Of a stretch of DNA of 64,000 nucleotides, positions 8,242 through 15,442 are shown in pieces. The translations under genes were made by a program, and so were the position numbers. Each line of letters starts with the position of its first letter. Positions within the stretch are counted from its first letter, which is position 1. The stretch is from assembly GCF_004006315.1 (NCBI RefSeq), contig NZ_CP026530.1:78501-142500 (forward strand), given 5' to 3'. The DNA comes from Nautilia sp. PV-1 (lineage in GTDB: Bacteria > Campylobacterota > Campylobacteria > Campylobacterales > Nautiliaceae). The notes below the pieces were generated by a model that saw only the letters and a list, made by a program, of their open reading frames with translations, was not told the origin of the DNA and did not search any database.

Positions 8242-8911
8242 GGAATTAGAAAAGAGCTTGGGGTATCAGTTTAAGAATGAGAAATTGATAACCGAGGCTC
8301 TGACACACAGAAGTTATAAAAAAGAGGTAAACAACGAAAGGCTTGAATTTTTAGGCGATGCGGTTATGGATCTGATTGTAGGGGAATATCTTTTTCATCT
8401 TTTTCCAAAAGCAGAAGAAGGGACACTTTCGAAATTAAGAGCCGCTCTTGTAAATGAGGATTCTTTTACTAGGCTTGCAAAAAGACTTAATTTAGGAAAA
8501 TTTTTATATCTCTCTCCTGCCGAAGAGAATAATAACGGAAGGGAAAAGCCGTCTATTCTTTCAAGCGCTTTTGAAGCGGTAATAGGTGCTATTTATCTTG
8601 AGTCCGGGTTTGAAAAAGCAAAAGACGTGGCTCTTAAACTGTTAAAAGAAGAATTTCCTATTATTACGCCTGAAGAGCTTCTTAAAGATTATAAAACCAC
8701 TCTTCAGGAGATTACACAGGCACATTTCGGGGTTGTTCCCGAGTACAGGCTTATAAGTGCGAGCGGACCTGATCACAAAAAAGAGTTTGAAATCGGAGTG
8801 TTTATTCAAGACAAAGAGTATGCCAGAGCAAAAGGTAAAAGTAAAAAAACCGCACAGCAGGAAGGTGCAAGGCTTACTATCGATATGCTGAAAAAAGAGC
8901 TTAATTTATAA
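8231..8911 (+). CDS. rnc: Ribonuclease III
   Basis: This 226-residue double-strand-specific RNase processes rRNA precursors and regulatory RNAs. The RNase III signature [16 protein letters not shown] is at about residues 37-52, a second catalytic acidic cluster [16 protein letters not shown] lies further on, and the C-terminal dsRNA-binding domain (residues about 153-222) ends [19 protein letters not shown]. The ATG lies inside the 3' end of the HDOD gene. The stop is followed almost at once by two 16-base tandem repeats. Confidence 0.97.
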   Translation: MQIKELEKSLGYQFKNEKLITEALTHRSYKKEVNNERLEFLGDAVMDLIVGEYLFHLFPKAEEGTLSKLRAALVNEDSFTRLAKRLNLGKFLYLSPAEENNNGREKPSILSSAFEAVIGAIYLESGFEKAKDVALKLLKEEFPIITPEELLKDYKTTLQEITQAHFGVVPEYRLISASGPDHKKEFEIGVFIQDKEYARAKGKSKKTAQQEGARLTIDMLKKELNL

Positions 8912-8912
8912 G

Positions 8913-8944
8913 TGGTTAAGTTGTGAAGTAGATAAGTGGTGAAG
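8913..8944 (+). repeat. Two tandem 16-base repeats between rnc and aroC
   Basis: Two adjacent units, TGGTTAAGTTGTGAAG and TAGATAAGTGGTGAAG, differ at three positions. Three more units of the same family lie at 14095-14142. Each 16-mer looks like two diverged 8-mers (TAGTTAAG and TTGTGAAG). They start one base after the rnc stop codon, within the 82-base rnc-aroC spacer. Confidence 0.75.
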
Positions 8945-8993
8945 AGGTGTAGGAAAGAAAAGATGGGGATAGATACGGACAAAAAGGAAAATA

Positions 8994-10067
8994 ATGTTTA
9001 ACAGTTTCGGAGAGATATTCAGATTTACGACATTCGGCGAATCTCACGGTAAAGCCATAGGTGTTATAGTTGACGGGGTTCCTGCCGGGCTTGATTTTGA
9101 CGGAGAATTTTTGCAAAACGAGCTTGACAGAAGAAAACCCGGCAAAAACAGATTTGCCACACAAAGAAAAGAAAGTGACACCGCAGAGGTGTTAAGCGGG
9201 GTGTTTGAAGGCAAAACGACCGGTACTCCTATTGCAATCGCTATTTTTAATAAAGATCAAAAAAGCAAAGACTATTCAAACATAAAAGACCTGTTCCGTC
9301 CGGGACATGCGGATTTTACTTACTGGCATAAATACGGAATCAGAGACTACAGAGGCGGCGGAAGAAGCTCAGCCCGTGAAACGGCCGCAAGGGTTGCAGC
9401 CGGAGCTGTTGCCAAAATGATTCTTAAAGAGCTTAATATAGAAGTAAAAGCCGGAGTTATCGAAATAGGCGGAGTAAGAGCCGAAAAAGAAAATTATGAA
9501 TACGCTAAAACCTCTCCGCTTTTTGCCCTTGATGAAAAAACTGAAGAGAAATGGATAGAGCTTATAGATGAAAAAAGAAACGAGCATAATTCTTTAGGAG
9601 GGGTTGTTAAGTTAAAGATAGAAGGTCTGCCTGCGGGGCTTGGAGAGCCGGTATATTACAAACTGGATAATATTCTGGCAAGCGCAATGGTAAGTATAAA
9701 TGCCGTAAAAGGCATCTATATAGGCAACAGCGAGGCACATAAACTCACAGGTCTGGAAAACAACGACGAAATCTCAAAAGAAGGGTTTTTGAGTAATAAC
9801 GCAGGAGGGGTTTTAGGCGGTATAAGCAACGGAGAAAGCGTTGAAGCGGAAATTTATTTCAAACCAACACCTTCTATTTTCAAAACCCAAAAAACAGTTG
9901 ATATATACGGAAATGAGGTTGAGGTTGATTTGAAAGGAAGGCATGATCCGATTGTTGCAATCAGGGGAAGTGTTGTTGCCGAATCAATGGCGGCGTGTGT
10001 AATAGCCGATATGCTTATGCTTAATATGACCAGAAAAATGGAATATATAAAAAAAATATATCAGTAA
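8994..10067 (+). CDS. aroC: Chorismate synthase
   Basis: This 357-residue enzyme makes chorismate from EPSP with reduced flavin, the end of the shikimate pathway. Signatures seen: GESHGKAIGVIVDGVPAG at the N-terminus, the RRKPGK and FRPGHADFTYWHKYGIRDYRGGGRSSARETAARVAAGA regions, and the C-terminal RHDPIVAIRG. AAAAAGGA precedes the ATG. It faces mqnA, whose product consumes chorismate for menaquinone. Its 3' end overlaps the convergent cupin gene by 7 bases and its likely terminator lies inside that gene. Confidence 0.98.
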   Translation: MFNSFGEIFRFTTFGESHGKAIGVIVDGVPAGLDFDGEFLQNELDRRKPGKNRFATQRKESDTAEVLSGVFEGKTTGTPIAIAIFNKDQKSKDYSNIKDLFRPGHADFTYWHKYGIRDYRGGGRSSARETAARVAAGAVAKMILKELNIEVKAGVIEIGGVRAEKENYEYAKTSPLFALDEKTEEKWIELIDEKRNEHNSLGGVVKLKIEGLPAGLGEPVYYKLDNILASAMVSINAVKGIYIGNSEAHKLTGLENNDEISKEGFLSNNAGGVLGGISNGESVEAEIYFKPTPSIFKTQKTVDIYGNEVEVDLKGRHDPIVAIRGSVVAESMAACVIADMLMLNMTRKMEYIKKIYQ

Positions 10068-10369
10068 ATATGAACGGCAAGCCAAACGGCCGTTTTTTTT
10101 GTTTTGAGCAGTGTATGAGGCGTATTTGCGGGTATAAACAGCCAGTCTCCCGATTTTAGTTTTTTTACATCACCGTTTATTTCTATTTTTGCACAGCCTT
10201 TTAAAAGCACTACGAATTCGTCTTCTTTTTGTATAAAAGTCTGAGGAGTTTTCAGGGTATTTGAAACAATTTTTTTTATTTCTATATTTTTGTGTTTTAA
10301 AAGAGTATAAAACAGTTCACTGTCGATTTCAGGCAGTTTGTTTATTTCAAATAAATTTTCTTTTTTCAT
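10061..10369 (-). CDS. Small cupin-domain protein
   Basis: This 102-residue single-domain protein has cupin motif 2 (KKLKSGDWLFIPANTPHTLLK), with Gly-Asp and Pro-x-x-x-Pro-His. Motif 1 is weak (TFIQKEDEFVVLLKGCAKIEING) and lacks the usual His-x-His, so metal binding may be incomplete. Its ATG overlaps the mqnA stop (ATGA), so it is coupled to mqnA. Small cupins of this kind can be sensors, isomerases or storage proteins. Nothing here decides which. Confidence 0.75.
   Translation of the reverse strand: MKKENLFEINKLPEIDSELFYTLLKHKNIEIKKIVSNTLKTPQTFIQKEDEFVVLLKGCAKIEINGDVKKLKSGDWLFIPANTPHTLLKTKKTAVWLAVHIY
10073..10100 (+). terminator. aroC terminator, inside the 3' end of the convergent cupin gene
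   Basis: AACGGC, a 10-base loop, GCCGTT, then an eight-T run: a standard intrinsic terminator on the plus strand starting 6 bases after the aroC stop. It overlaps the last codons of the minus-strand cupin gene. Confidence 0.8.
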
Positions 10370-10980
10370 TTTATTTTTTTTGAAAGTTCCCAGAATTTTT
10401 TAAGCGCCCTTTTTTCCTGCCAGCCTATTTTGTAGTAAATGATGTTGTCAAGATAATCTTTTGCCTCTTTTGCCGAAATTCCGGTTTTGTCAGCATATTT
10501 TTTAAGTGTAAGATAAGGTATTTTCTGTTTTTTTCTTAAAAATTCGTTTATAAGTTTTTTGTATTTATCATGGCTGCGGTTTGTGCAAAACAAGGCAAAT
10601 ACAAAAGGCAGTTTATATTTTTCATACCAGACTTTTGCCAGGTCCGTGCAGTTTTTTTCTTTAAACGCTTTGTCTCCGATGACCACTTTTCCGTTTGCAT
10701 GAAGAACTTTTGCCAGAACGTTTGAAGTGGCTGATTCTATATCGGATCCTTCCCCCGGGCAGACTAAAACGGTTTTAACTCTTTTTTTTGCAGCAATGCC
10801 TGCATTTAAGCATTTTTTGTTTTGTGCTTTTATAGAAGAGATAAAGGCTGCGTCGATTATACCTTTTTCAAACCAGCCGTTTACTATTGAAGGATATGCT
10901 TTTTTTGTTTTTATCCCTTTTTGTTTTAAAAATTGATAAAATGGCAAAAGGTTTAAATAATCGATATGACCTATTAGCAT
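10366..10980 (-). CDS. mqnA: Chorismate dehydratase of the futalosine menaquinone pathway
   Basis: This 204-residue protein starts MLIGHIDYLNLLPFYQFL, the conserved N-terminus of MqnA/MqnD periplasmic-binding-like enzymes. It also has the ESATSNVLAKVLHANGKVVIGDKA region with a SATSN motif. MqnA dehydrates chorismate to 3-enolpyruvylbenzoate, the first step of the futalosine route used by Campylobacterota. The open frame extends 59 codons upstream into the divergent moaD gene. I choose the ATG at 10980 because it has AAAAAAGG upstream and the homology starts there. It sits tail-to-tail with aroC, source of its substrate. Length is slightly short for the family. Confidence 0.85.
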   Translation of the reverse strand: MLIGHIDYLNLLPFYQFLKQKGIKTKKAYPSIVNGWFEKGIIDAAFISSIKAQNKKCLNAGIAAKKRVKTVLVCPGEGSDIESATSNVLAKVLHANGKVVIGDKAFKEKNCTDLAKVWYEKYKLPFVFALFCTNRSHDKYKKLINEFLRKKQKIPYLTLKKYADKTGISAKEAKDYLDNIIYYKIGWQEKRALKKFWELSKKIK

Positions 10981-11000
10981 ATTAACCTTTTTTGGGTAAT

Positions 11001-11015
11001 ATTTTATCATATAAT
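11001..11015. promoter_or_regulatory. Back-to-back -10 boxes of mqnA (minus) and moaD (plus)
   Basis: The plus strand has TATAAT at 11010-11015, ahead of moaD with AAGGAG at 11036-11041. The minus strand has TAAAAT at 11006-11001, in GATAAAATATT, ahead of mqnA. Only three bases separate the two boxes, so the two polymerases would compete for overlapping DNA. Confidence 0.55.
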
Positions 11016-11047
11016 ATGCTGTTGATATAGCAAAGAAGGAGTTTTTG

Positions 11048-11269
11048 ATGGTAAAAGTAGAATTTTTGGGCCCTATTGGAAAAGAAAGCATTGAACTGGA
11101 CGTGAAAAATCTGAAAGAATTAAAAGAAGTTTTAAATAAAGACGAGGAGCTTTCCAAATGGCTGGAAAACAGCGCTGTCGCAATTAATGATAAAATAGTA
11201 AAAGAAATCGACGCTGTTTTAAACGATGGAGACAGAGTAGCGATACTTCCGCCTGTATGCGGAGGATAA
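11048..11269 (+). CDS. moaD: Molybdopterin synthase sulfur-carrier subunit
   Basis: This 73-residue ubiquitin-fold protein ends in the required Gly-Gly (ILPPVCGG), whose C-terminus is thiocarboxylated to donate sulfur to precursor Z. The core segments IELDVKNLKELKEVL and VAINDKIVKEIDAVLNDGDRVAILPP fit MoaD. I start at the ATG at 11048, six bases after AAGGAG, rather than the adjacent TTG. It is followed by its partner moaE, so molybdopterin synthase is encoded as a unit. Confidence 0.93.
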   Translation: MVKVEFLGPIGKESIELDVKNLKELKEVLNKDEELSKWLENSAVAINDKIVKEIDAVLNDGDRVAILPPVCGG

Positions 11270-11312
11270 ACTTTAATGAAAAATAAACAGTGAAAATTAA
11301 TAAGGAGAGCCG

Positions 11313-11744
11313 ATGTTAGAAGTTTTTAAAGGAGGAGTTCCCGTAATTCCGACACTGGAAAGATGGTATGAAGAATTTAAACTTGAAGGATACGGAGCTA
11401 TGATACCGTTTATCGGAATAGTAAGACCCGATAACGGAATTGAAGGGCTCAGTTTTGATCTTTATCTTCCGATGCTTAACGACTGGTTTAAAAAATGGCA
11501 AAATCTTGAAGACTGTAAAATAACCATGGCGCACAGTTTCGGCGATGTTATGGTAGGCGAGACAAGTTTTTTATGCGCTATTTTTACAAGACACAGGACG
11601 GAAGGTTTTAAGTATCTTGAAGAGTTTGTAGAAGATTTTAAAGCAAACGCGCCGATTTGGAAATACGATTTGATAGACGGAAAAAGAATTTTTGCCGAAG
11701 ACAGGGCGAAAGACCTTCCCGGAGCCGGTTTGTTAAGCGAATAA
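11313..11744 (+). CDS. moaE: Molybdopterin synthase catalytic subunit
   Basis: This 143-residue partner of MoaD converts precursor Z to molybdopterin. The GIVRPDNGIEGLSFDLYLPML segment, the MAHSFGDVMVGETSFLCAIFTRHRTEGF core and KANAPIWKYDLIDG with the conserved catalytic lysine are visible. The ATG has AAGGAG upstream. The gap to moaD is 43 bases, with moeA 17 bases downstream, forming a three-gene cofactor operon. Molybdo- or tungsto-enzymes are implied elsewhere in the genome. Confidence 0.94.
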   Translation: MLEVFKGGVPVIPTLERWYEEFKLEGYGAMIPFIGIVRPDNGIEGLSFDLYLPMLNDWFKKWQNLEDCKITMAHSFGDVMVGETSFLCAIFTRHRTEGFKYLEEFVEDFKANAPIWKYDLIDGKRIFAEDRAKDLPGAGLLSE

Positions 11745-11761
11745 AAACATAAGGAGAAGTA

Positions 11762-12949
11762 ATGGCACATATAAGTTTTGATGATTCAATAAAAATTTTA
11801 AAAGAAAACCTTCCGGATACAAAAGAAAGCGAGAGAGTTTTTTTGGAAAATGCCTTAAACAGGGTGTTGGCGGATGATATTAAAGCAAAATACGATAATC
11901 CGTATATGCCGACCGCTTCAATGGACGGATTTGCGGTTAGACATGATGATATTGACGAAGAAATAAAAATAATAGGAAGAAATCCGGCCGGAACTTTTGA
12001 ATATACAAAAATTAAAAAAGGTGAAGCGGTTAAGACGTATACCGGCAGTTTTATGCCTGAAAACAGCGATACGCTTGTGCCTATAGAAAATGTAGAAGTC
12101 ATGGGAGACAGACTAATAATAAAAGAAAAAGTCCAAAAGGGTTATTCCGTAAGACCTGTAGGGGAAGATTTTAAAAAGGGAGAAGTCCTTCTTAAAAAAG
12201 GCACTTTAATCAAAGCCGGAGAAATCGGCGTTCTTGCTTCTCTAGGCATACCTGTCGTAAGCGTTGTCAAAAAGCCCGTTGTATCTGTTATAGCGACTGG
12301 GGAAGAAGTGGTTGACCTTGATGAAGAGTACAAAATGGGGCAGATAAGAAGTTCAAATAATTATACACTTGCCGCACTAGGTAAAAGCCTGGGATATGAA
12401 ACCCATAATCTGGGAATAGCGGGAGACAACAAAGAAGATATAAAAAGAAAAATAACATCGGCTCTTAAAAACAGCGATATTGTTGTGACAACGGGAGGCG
12501 TAAGCGTCGGGGATTTTGATTTTGTAAAGGAAATCACAGGTGAATTTGAAGTTCTCTTTCACGGAGTAAACATCAAACCTGGACAGTGGATTATGATTGC
12601 GCGTGCAGGAGACAAATATATTGTTTCTCTTCCGGGATTTCCGTACAGTAGTTTCGTAACGTTTTTATTATACGTAGTTCCTATAGCCGACAGTTTTGAA
12701 AATAAAACCTCGTTGAAAACAGTAGAGGCAAAACTGAGAGACGAGTTTGTGAAAAAATTTAAAAAAACCCAGTTTGTAGCGGTTAATATTTCTTTTGAAA
12801 ACGGTGAATACGTTGTAGATGTAAGAGGCAAAAAACAGGGAAGCAGCGGAATTCTTACGAACCTGATAGGCAATGAAGCTCTTATGATGCTTCAAGAAGG
12901 ACTGTATACGTTAAAAGCCGGGGAAAAAGTAAAAGTGATTCTCTATTAG
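11762..12949 (+). CDS. moeA: Molybdopterin molybdenumtransferase
   Basis: This 395-residue enzyme inserts molybdate (or tungstate) into adenylylated molybdopterin. Hallmarks are PYMPTASMDGFAVRHDD near the N-terminus, the MogA-like core with SDIVVTTGGVSVGDFDFVKE, KPGQWIMIA and SLPGFPYSSFVTF, and a C-terminal beta-domain. Length is typical. It follows moaE by 17 bases with AAGGAG before the start. Only the late steps of the pathway are here; moaA, moaC and mogA are not in the window. Confidence 0.95.
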   Translation: MAHISFDDSIKILKENLPDTKESERVFLENALNRVLADDIKAKYDNPYMPTASMDGFAVRHDDIDEEIKIIGRNPAGTFEYTKIKKGEAVKTYTGSFMPENSDTLVPIENVEVMGDRLIIKEKVQKGYSVRPVGEDFKKGEVLLKKGTLIKAGEIGVLASLGIPVVSVVKKPVVSVIATGEEVVDLDEEYKMGQIRSSNNYTLAALGKSLGYETHNLGIAGDNKEDIKRKITSALKNSDIVVTTGGVSVGDFDFVKEITGEFEVLFHGVNIKPGQWIMIARAGDKYIVSLPGFPYSSFVTFLLYVVPIADSFENKTSLKTVEAKLRDEFVKKFKKTQFVAVNISFENGEYVVDVRGKKQGSSGILTNLIGNEALMMLQEGLYTLKAGEKVKVILY

Positions 12950-12950
12950 A

Positions 12951-12956
12951 TATAAT
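12951..12956 (+). promoter_or_regulatory. -10 box ahead of the YfaZ-like gene
   Basis: TATAAT in GATATAATTTTAA, starting two bases after the moeA stop codon and about 27 bases ahead of the next ATG, with AAAAGG between. This suggests the outer-membrane protein gene has its own promoter. Confidence 0.55.
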
Positions 12957-12982
12957 TTTAAAAAAATACAAAAGGATGTGAA

Positions 12983-13504
12983 ATGAAAAAATTGGTATTA
13001 AGCGCATTGGCGGCGGCAAGCCTTTTTGCGGGTAATTTTATTAATCTGCAGGTTAGTAGTGACAATGTAATGGTAGAAGGTCAGGCAAAAGTTACTTATC
13101 AACAGCCTTTTTATGTAAGAGGCGGATATCTGATTCATTCTGATAAATCAAATTTCTTTTATGCGGGAGTTAAAAGCGAAGGTCAGGCGATAGGACTTGA
13201 TCTGCCTGTTAAGTTTTCACTGTTTATGGATTTTGTTCATACTGATCACAACTCTGCTCTTCCTATAGGTTTAGGTGCGTCAGGATATATTCAGCAGTTT
13301 TCTCTTCCGGTGTTTGTAAGAGGAGAGTTTGAATATGCTCCGAATATTTTAAGTTTTGACGAAGCTGATAAATTTATGAAATTTAAAGTGGAAACGGGAA
13401 CACAGTTTATTGAAAACGGAGAGGTTTTTGCAGGTTACAGGGATATAAAATTTAATCACACTTATGACAGCAGTTTATATGTGGGAGTGGGCTTTACATT
13501 TTAA
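12983..13504 (+). CDS. YfaZ-like outer membrane beta-barrel protein
   Basis: This 173-residue protein has a clear signal peptide (MKKLVLSALAAASLFA|GN). It then shows alternating hydrophobic strands and ends in an aromatic residue (SLYVGVGFTF), as outer-membrane barrels do. The overall pattern (VRGGYLIHSDKSNFFYAGVKSEG, FVRGEFEYAP, FAGYRDIKF) resembles the YfaZ family, whose function is unknown. There is a promoter just upstream and no obvious link to the Mo-cofactor genes. The family call is from pattern memory and only moderately sure. Confidence 0.7.
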   Translation: MKKLVLSALAAASLFAGNFINLQVSSDNVMVEGQAKVTYQQPFYVRGGYLIHSDKSNFFYAGVKSEGQAIGLDLPVKFSLFMDFVHTDHNSALPIGLGASGYIQQFSLPVFVRGEFEYAPNILSFDEADKFMKFKVETGTQFIENGEVFAGYRDIKFNHTYDSSLYVGVGFTF

Positions 13505-13528
13505 TTGAGCCTATTTCACTAATACTAC

Positions 13529-13557
13529 TTGACATTTAGATGATAAAGTTTTATAAT
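13529..13557 (+). promoter_or_regulatory. Perfect consensus sigma-70 promoter of the DUF1931 gene
   Basis: TTGACA (13529-13534), 17-base spacer, TATAAT (13552-13557): both boxes perfect with ideal spacing. A leader of only about 17 bases carries AAGGAG before the ATG at 13581. This predicts very strong constitutive expression. Confidence 0.9.
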
Positions 13558-13580
13558 TATAAAAAACTTAAGGAGAGAAA

Positions 13581-14030
13581 ATGTCAAGAGTAGTAGGATT
13601 CAAAAAAATAGAAGCTGTATTTAAAAAAGCGGCAAGTTTAGAACTGGATAAATCTAAAGCAGACAGAATTATCGATATTGTTGAAAAAAAATTTCATGAT
13701 TTGCTGTTAGTTGCAGTGGAAAAAACAGGATTTAACGGCAGAGATATTATTATGCCGGCTGACATGCCTTTAACAAAAGGTTTTGAAGAAAGCATCAGAG
13801 AATTTAAAAAACTTGAAGAAGAAGTTGATTTGAAAGACGTGTTATTATATTTAGAGCAGATTCCGCCTCTAAAATATCCGATTTCAAAAGAGCTTGAAGA
13901 AGTGCTTCCGGAATATATCGGAGCTTTAATGTTAATTGTGGCAAGAGTTCTTAAACAGCTTGGAGCTCATAAAAAACCTAGTGTAGAAGATATTGAAAAA
14001 GCTGAAAGAATTTTAGACCTGACTTTATAA
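13581..14030 (+). CDS. DUF1931 family histone-fold protein
   Basis: This 149-residue protein starts SRVVGFKKIEAVFKKAASLELDKSKADRI and continues KFHDLLLVAVEKTGFNGRDIIMPADMPLTKGFEESI. That is the pattern I recall for DUF1931, typified by an Aquifex aeolicus protein whose structure shows two histone folds in one chain. Expected features are visible: two copies of a helix-strand-helix layout, the first about residues 5-75 and the second about 80-148, and the RDIIMPADMPLTKG loop between helices. Its role is unknown; DNA binding is plausible but not shown. It is a single gene with a perfect promoter and a strong terminator, suggesting abundance. Confidence 0.88.
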   Translation: MSRVVGFKKIEAVFKKAASLELDKSKADRIIDIVEKKFHDLLLVAVEKTGFNGRDIIMPADMPLTKGFEESIREFKKLEEEVDLKDVLLYLEQIPPLKYPISKELEEVLPEYIGALMLIVARVLKQLGAHKKPSVEDIEKAERILDLTL

Positions 14031-14051
14031 TCGGGTCTTTTATTCTTTTTT
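14015..14051 (+). terminator. Intrinsic terminator of the DUF1931 gene
   Basis: AGACCTGA, an 8-base loop and TCGGGTCT form an 8-bp stem (one G-T pair), followed by TTTATTCTTTTTT. The loop contains the gene's own stop codon, so the terminator is folded into the last codons. Confidence 0.85.
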
Positions 14052-14094
14052 ATTTTATTACTGATTGGTGACAGACACTGATAAAATTGTGGAG

Positions 14095-14142
14095 TGGATA
14101 GGTGGTGAAGTAGTTAAGTTGTGAAGCAGTTAACTTGTGAAG
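14095..14142 (+). repeat. Three tandem 16-base repeats
   Basis: Three adjacent units: TGGATAGGTGGTGAAG, TAGTTAAGTTGTGAAG and CAGTTAACTTGTGAAG. They belong to the same family as the pair at 8913-8944, giving an approximate consensus TAGTTAAGTTGTGAAG. All end in GTGAAG. Confidence 0.75.
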
Positions 14143-14153
14143 GCTGAAGGGTA

Positions 14154-14234
14154 AGAATTGAGAATTAAAAAATCGGGGTCCCTGAAAGTCGTAAGACTTT
14201 TTGAGGTGAAGAGAGAATGGAGAATTAAGAATTA
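14154..14234 (+). repeat. Heptamer (AGAATTN) repeats in two short blocks
   Basis: The block at 14154-14167 has two units (AGAATTG, AGAATTA). The block at 14214-14234 has three (AGAATGG, AGAATTA, AGAATTA). The same heptamer occurs in four units just ahead of and including the hisH start at 40414-40441, and in degenerate form ahead of the gene at 53053. Confidence 0.65.
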
Positions 14235-14301
14235 TTTTAGTGTCAGACGCTTATAAATTCAAAATAGATAATAAAGTTAATCAGTTTGATGATGTATTTA
14301 G

Positions 14302-14307
14302 TATAAT
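14302..14307 (+). promoter_or_regulatory. -10 box of nspC
   Basis: TATAAT in GTATAATTTCAT, followed by AAAAAAGG and the ATG at 14327. It is one of the recurring TATAATTTCAT-AAAAAAGG promoter/leader modules in this window. Confidence 0.65.
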
Positions 14308-14326
14308 TTCATAAAAAAGGCTGTTA

Positions 14327-15442
14327 ATGGAAATTAAAACACCCGCATATGTTATAGAAGAAAACCTGCTTGAAAAAAACCTTAAAATTCTTGACAGGGT
14401 GCAAAAAGAAGCCAATGCCAAAATTCTTGTGGCTTTAAAAGGTTACGCTACTTGGTCCACTTTTGATTTGCTTGAAAAATATCTCAGTGGAGCTACCGCA
14501 AGCGGTTTATGGGAAGCGAAACTTGCCAATATGAAACCATGGGAAGTGCATACATACTGTCCGGCATTTAAAGAAAGCGAAATTGACGAAGTGGCTGATA
14601 TTTCACATACTGTGGTATTTAACAGTTTTAATCAGCTTGAAAGATTTGAAGACAGGGTAAAAGAAAAATCTTTAATAGGACTTAGGGTAAATCCCGGAGT
14701 GTCAAGTTCTCCGGTACCGTTATACGATCCCTGCGCTCCGTTTAGCCGTCTTGGTGTTCCAAAAGCCAATTTCAAAGCAGATAAACTTAAAAACGTAAGC
14801 GGGCTGCATTTTCATGCGCTTTGCGAACAGTTGGACACGGCGCTGGAAAAAACTCTGGAAGGGTTTGAAAAGCTTTACGGAGAGTATCTTAAAGACATGC
14901 AGTGGGTGAATTTCGGCGGAGGGCATCATATTACGAGAGAAGGATACGATGTCGATCATCTGATAGAAATGATAAAAGAATTCAGAAACAGATATCCGAA
15001 TATAAAAGACGTTTATTTAGAACCTGGCGAAGCGGTGGGGCTTAACGCCGGATATCTGATGGCGGAGGTGCTCGATATTATTGACAACGGGATGAAAATA
15101 GCCATACTCGATACATCTGCCGAGGCTCATATGCCAGATGTATTAGCCATGCCTTACAGACCTGTAGTAAGGGGAGCGGGAGAGCCTAATGAGAAAAAAT
15201 ACACTTACAGACTCGGGGGAGTTACATGTCTTGCCGGGGACGTCATAGGGGATTACAGTTTCGATGAGCCTTTACAGATAGGAGATAAAATTATATTTGA
15301 AGATATGGCAATTTATACAATGGTTAAAAATACGGCGTTTAACGGTATAAAACTTCCTGATATAATTATAAAAAGAAAAGACGGATCAGTTTATAAAGCA
15401 AGAGAATTTCATTATGAGGATTTTAAAAACCGTTTAAGTTAA
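14327..15442 (+). CDS. nspC: Carboxynorspermidine/carboxyspermidine decarboxylase
   Basis: This 371-residue PLP enzyme of the alanine-racemase-fold decarboxylases converts carboxyspermidine (or the nor- form) to spermidine. The PLP lysine lies in ILVALKGYATWS, with the family pattern GATASGLWEAKL, the phosphate-binding WVNFGGGHHIT and the active-site LGGVTCLAGDVIGDY cysteine region. Length is usual for NspC. The partner carboxynorspermidine dehydrogenase is not in the window. It has its own promoter and its 3' end overlaps the convergent EIIC-EAL gene by 20 bases. Confidence 0.95.
   Translation: MEIKTPAYVIEENLLEKNLKILDRVQKEANAKILVALKGYATWSTFDLLEKYLSGATASGLWEAKLANMKPWEVHTYCPAFKESEIDEVADISHTVVFNSFNQLERFEDRVKEKSLIGLRVNPGVSSSPVPLYDPCAPFSRLGVPKANFKADKLKNVSGLHFHALCEQLDTALEKTLEGFEKLYGEYLKDMQWVNFGGGHHITREGYDVDHLIEMIKEFRNRYPNIKDVYLEPGEAVGLNAGYLMAEVLDIIDNGMKIAILDTSAEAHMPDVLAMPYRPVVRGAGEPNEKKYTYRLGGVTCLAGDVIGDYSFDEPLQIGDKIIFEDMAIYTMVKNTAFNGIKLPDIIIKRKDGSVYKAREFHYEDFKNRLS

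Larger units (their letters stand above)
14068..14252. other. Repeat-rich non-coding stretch between the DUF1931 gene and nspC
   Basis: The 296-base gap 14031-14326 holds no credible gene. It is bounded by two related 15-mers, CAGACACTGATAAAA (14072-14086) and CAGACGCTTATAAAT (from about 14244). Between them lie three 16-base tandem repeats (14095-14142), 7-base AGAATTN repeats (14154-14167 and 14214-14234) and a small hairpin, AAAGTC-GTAA-GACTTT at 14185-14200, followed by TT. The last 50 bases hold the nspC promoter. A GTGACAGACACT string like the left edge also occurs at about 896-907, beside the tRNA operon. Confidence 0.55.

Noticed and set aside
10981..11157. N-terminal extension of mqnA into the moaD region
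   Set aside because: It would overlap moaD antisense and the divergent promoters; homology and the ribosome-binding site place the start at 10980.
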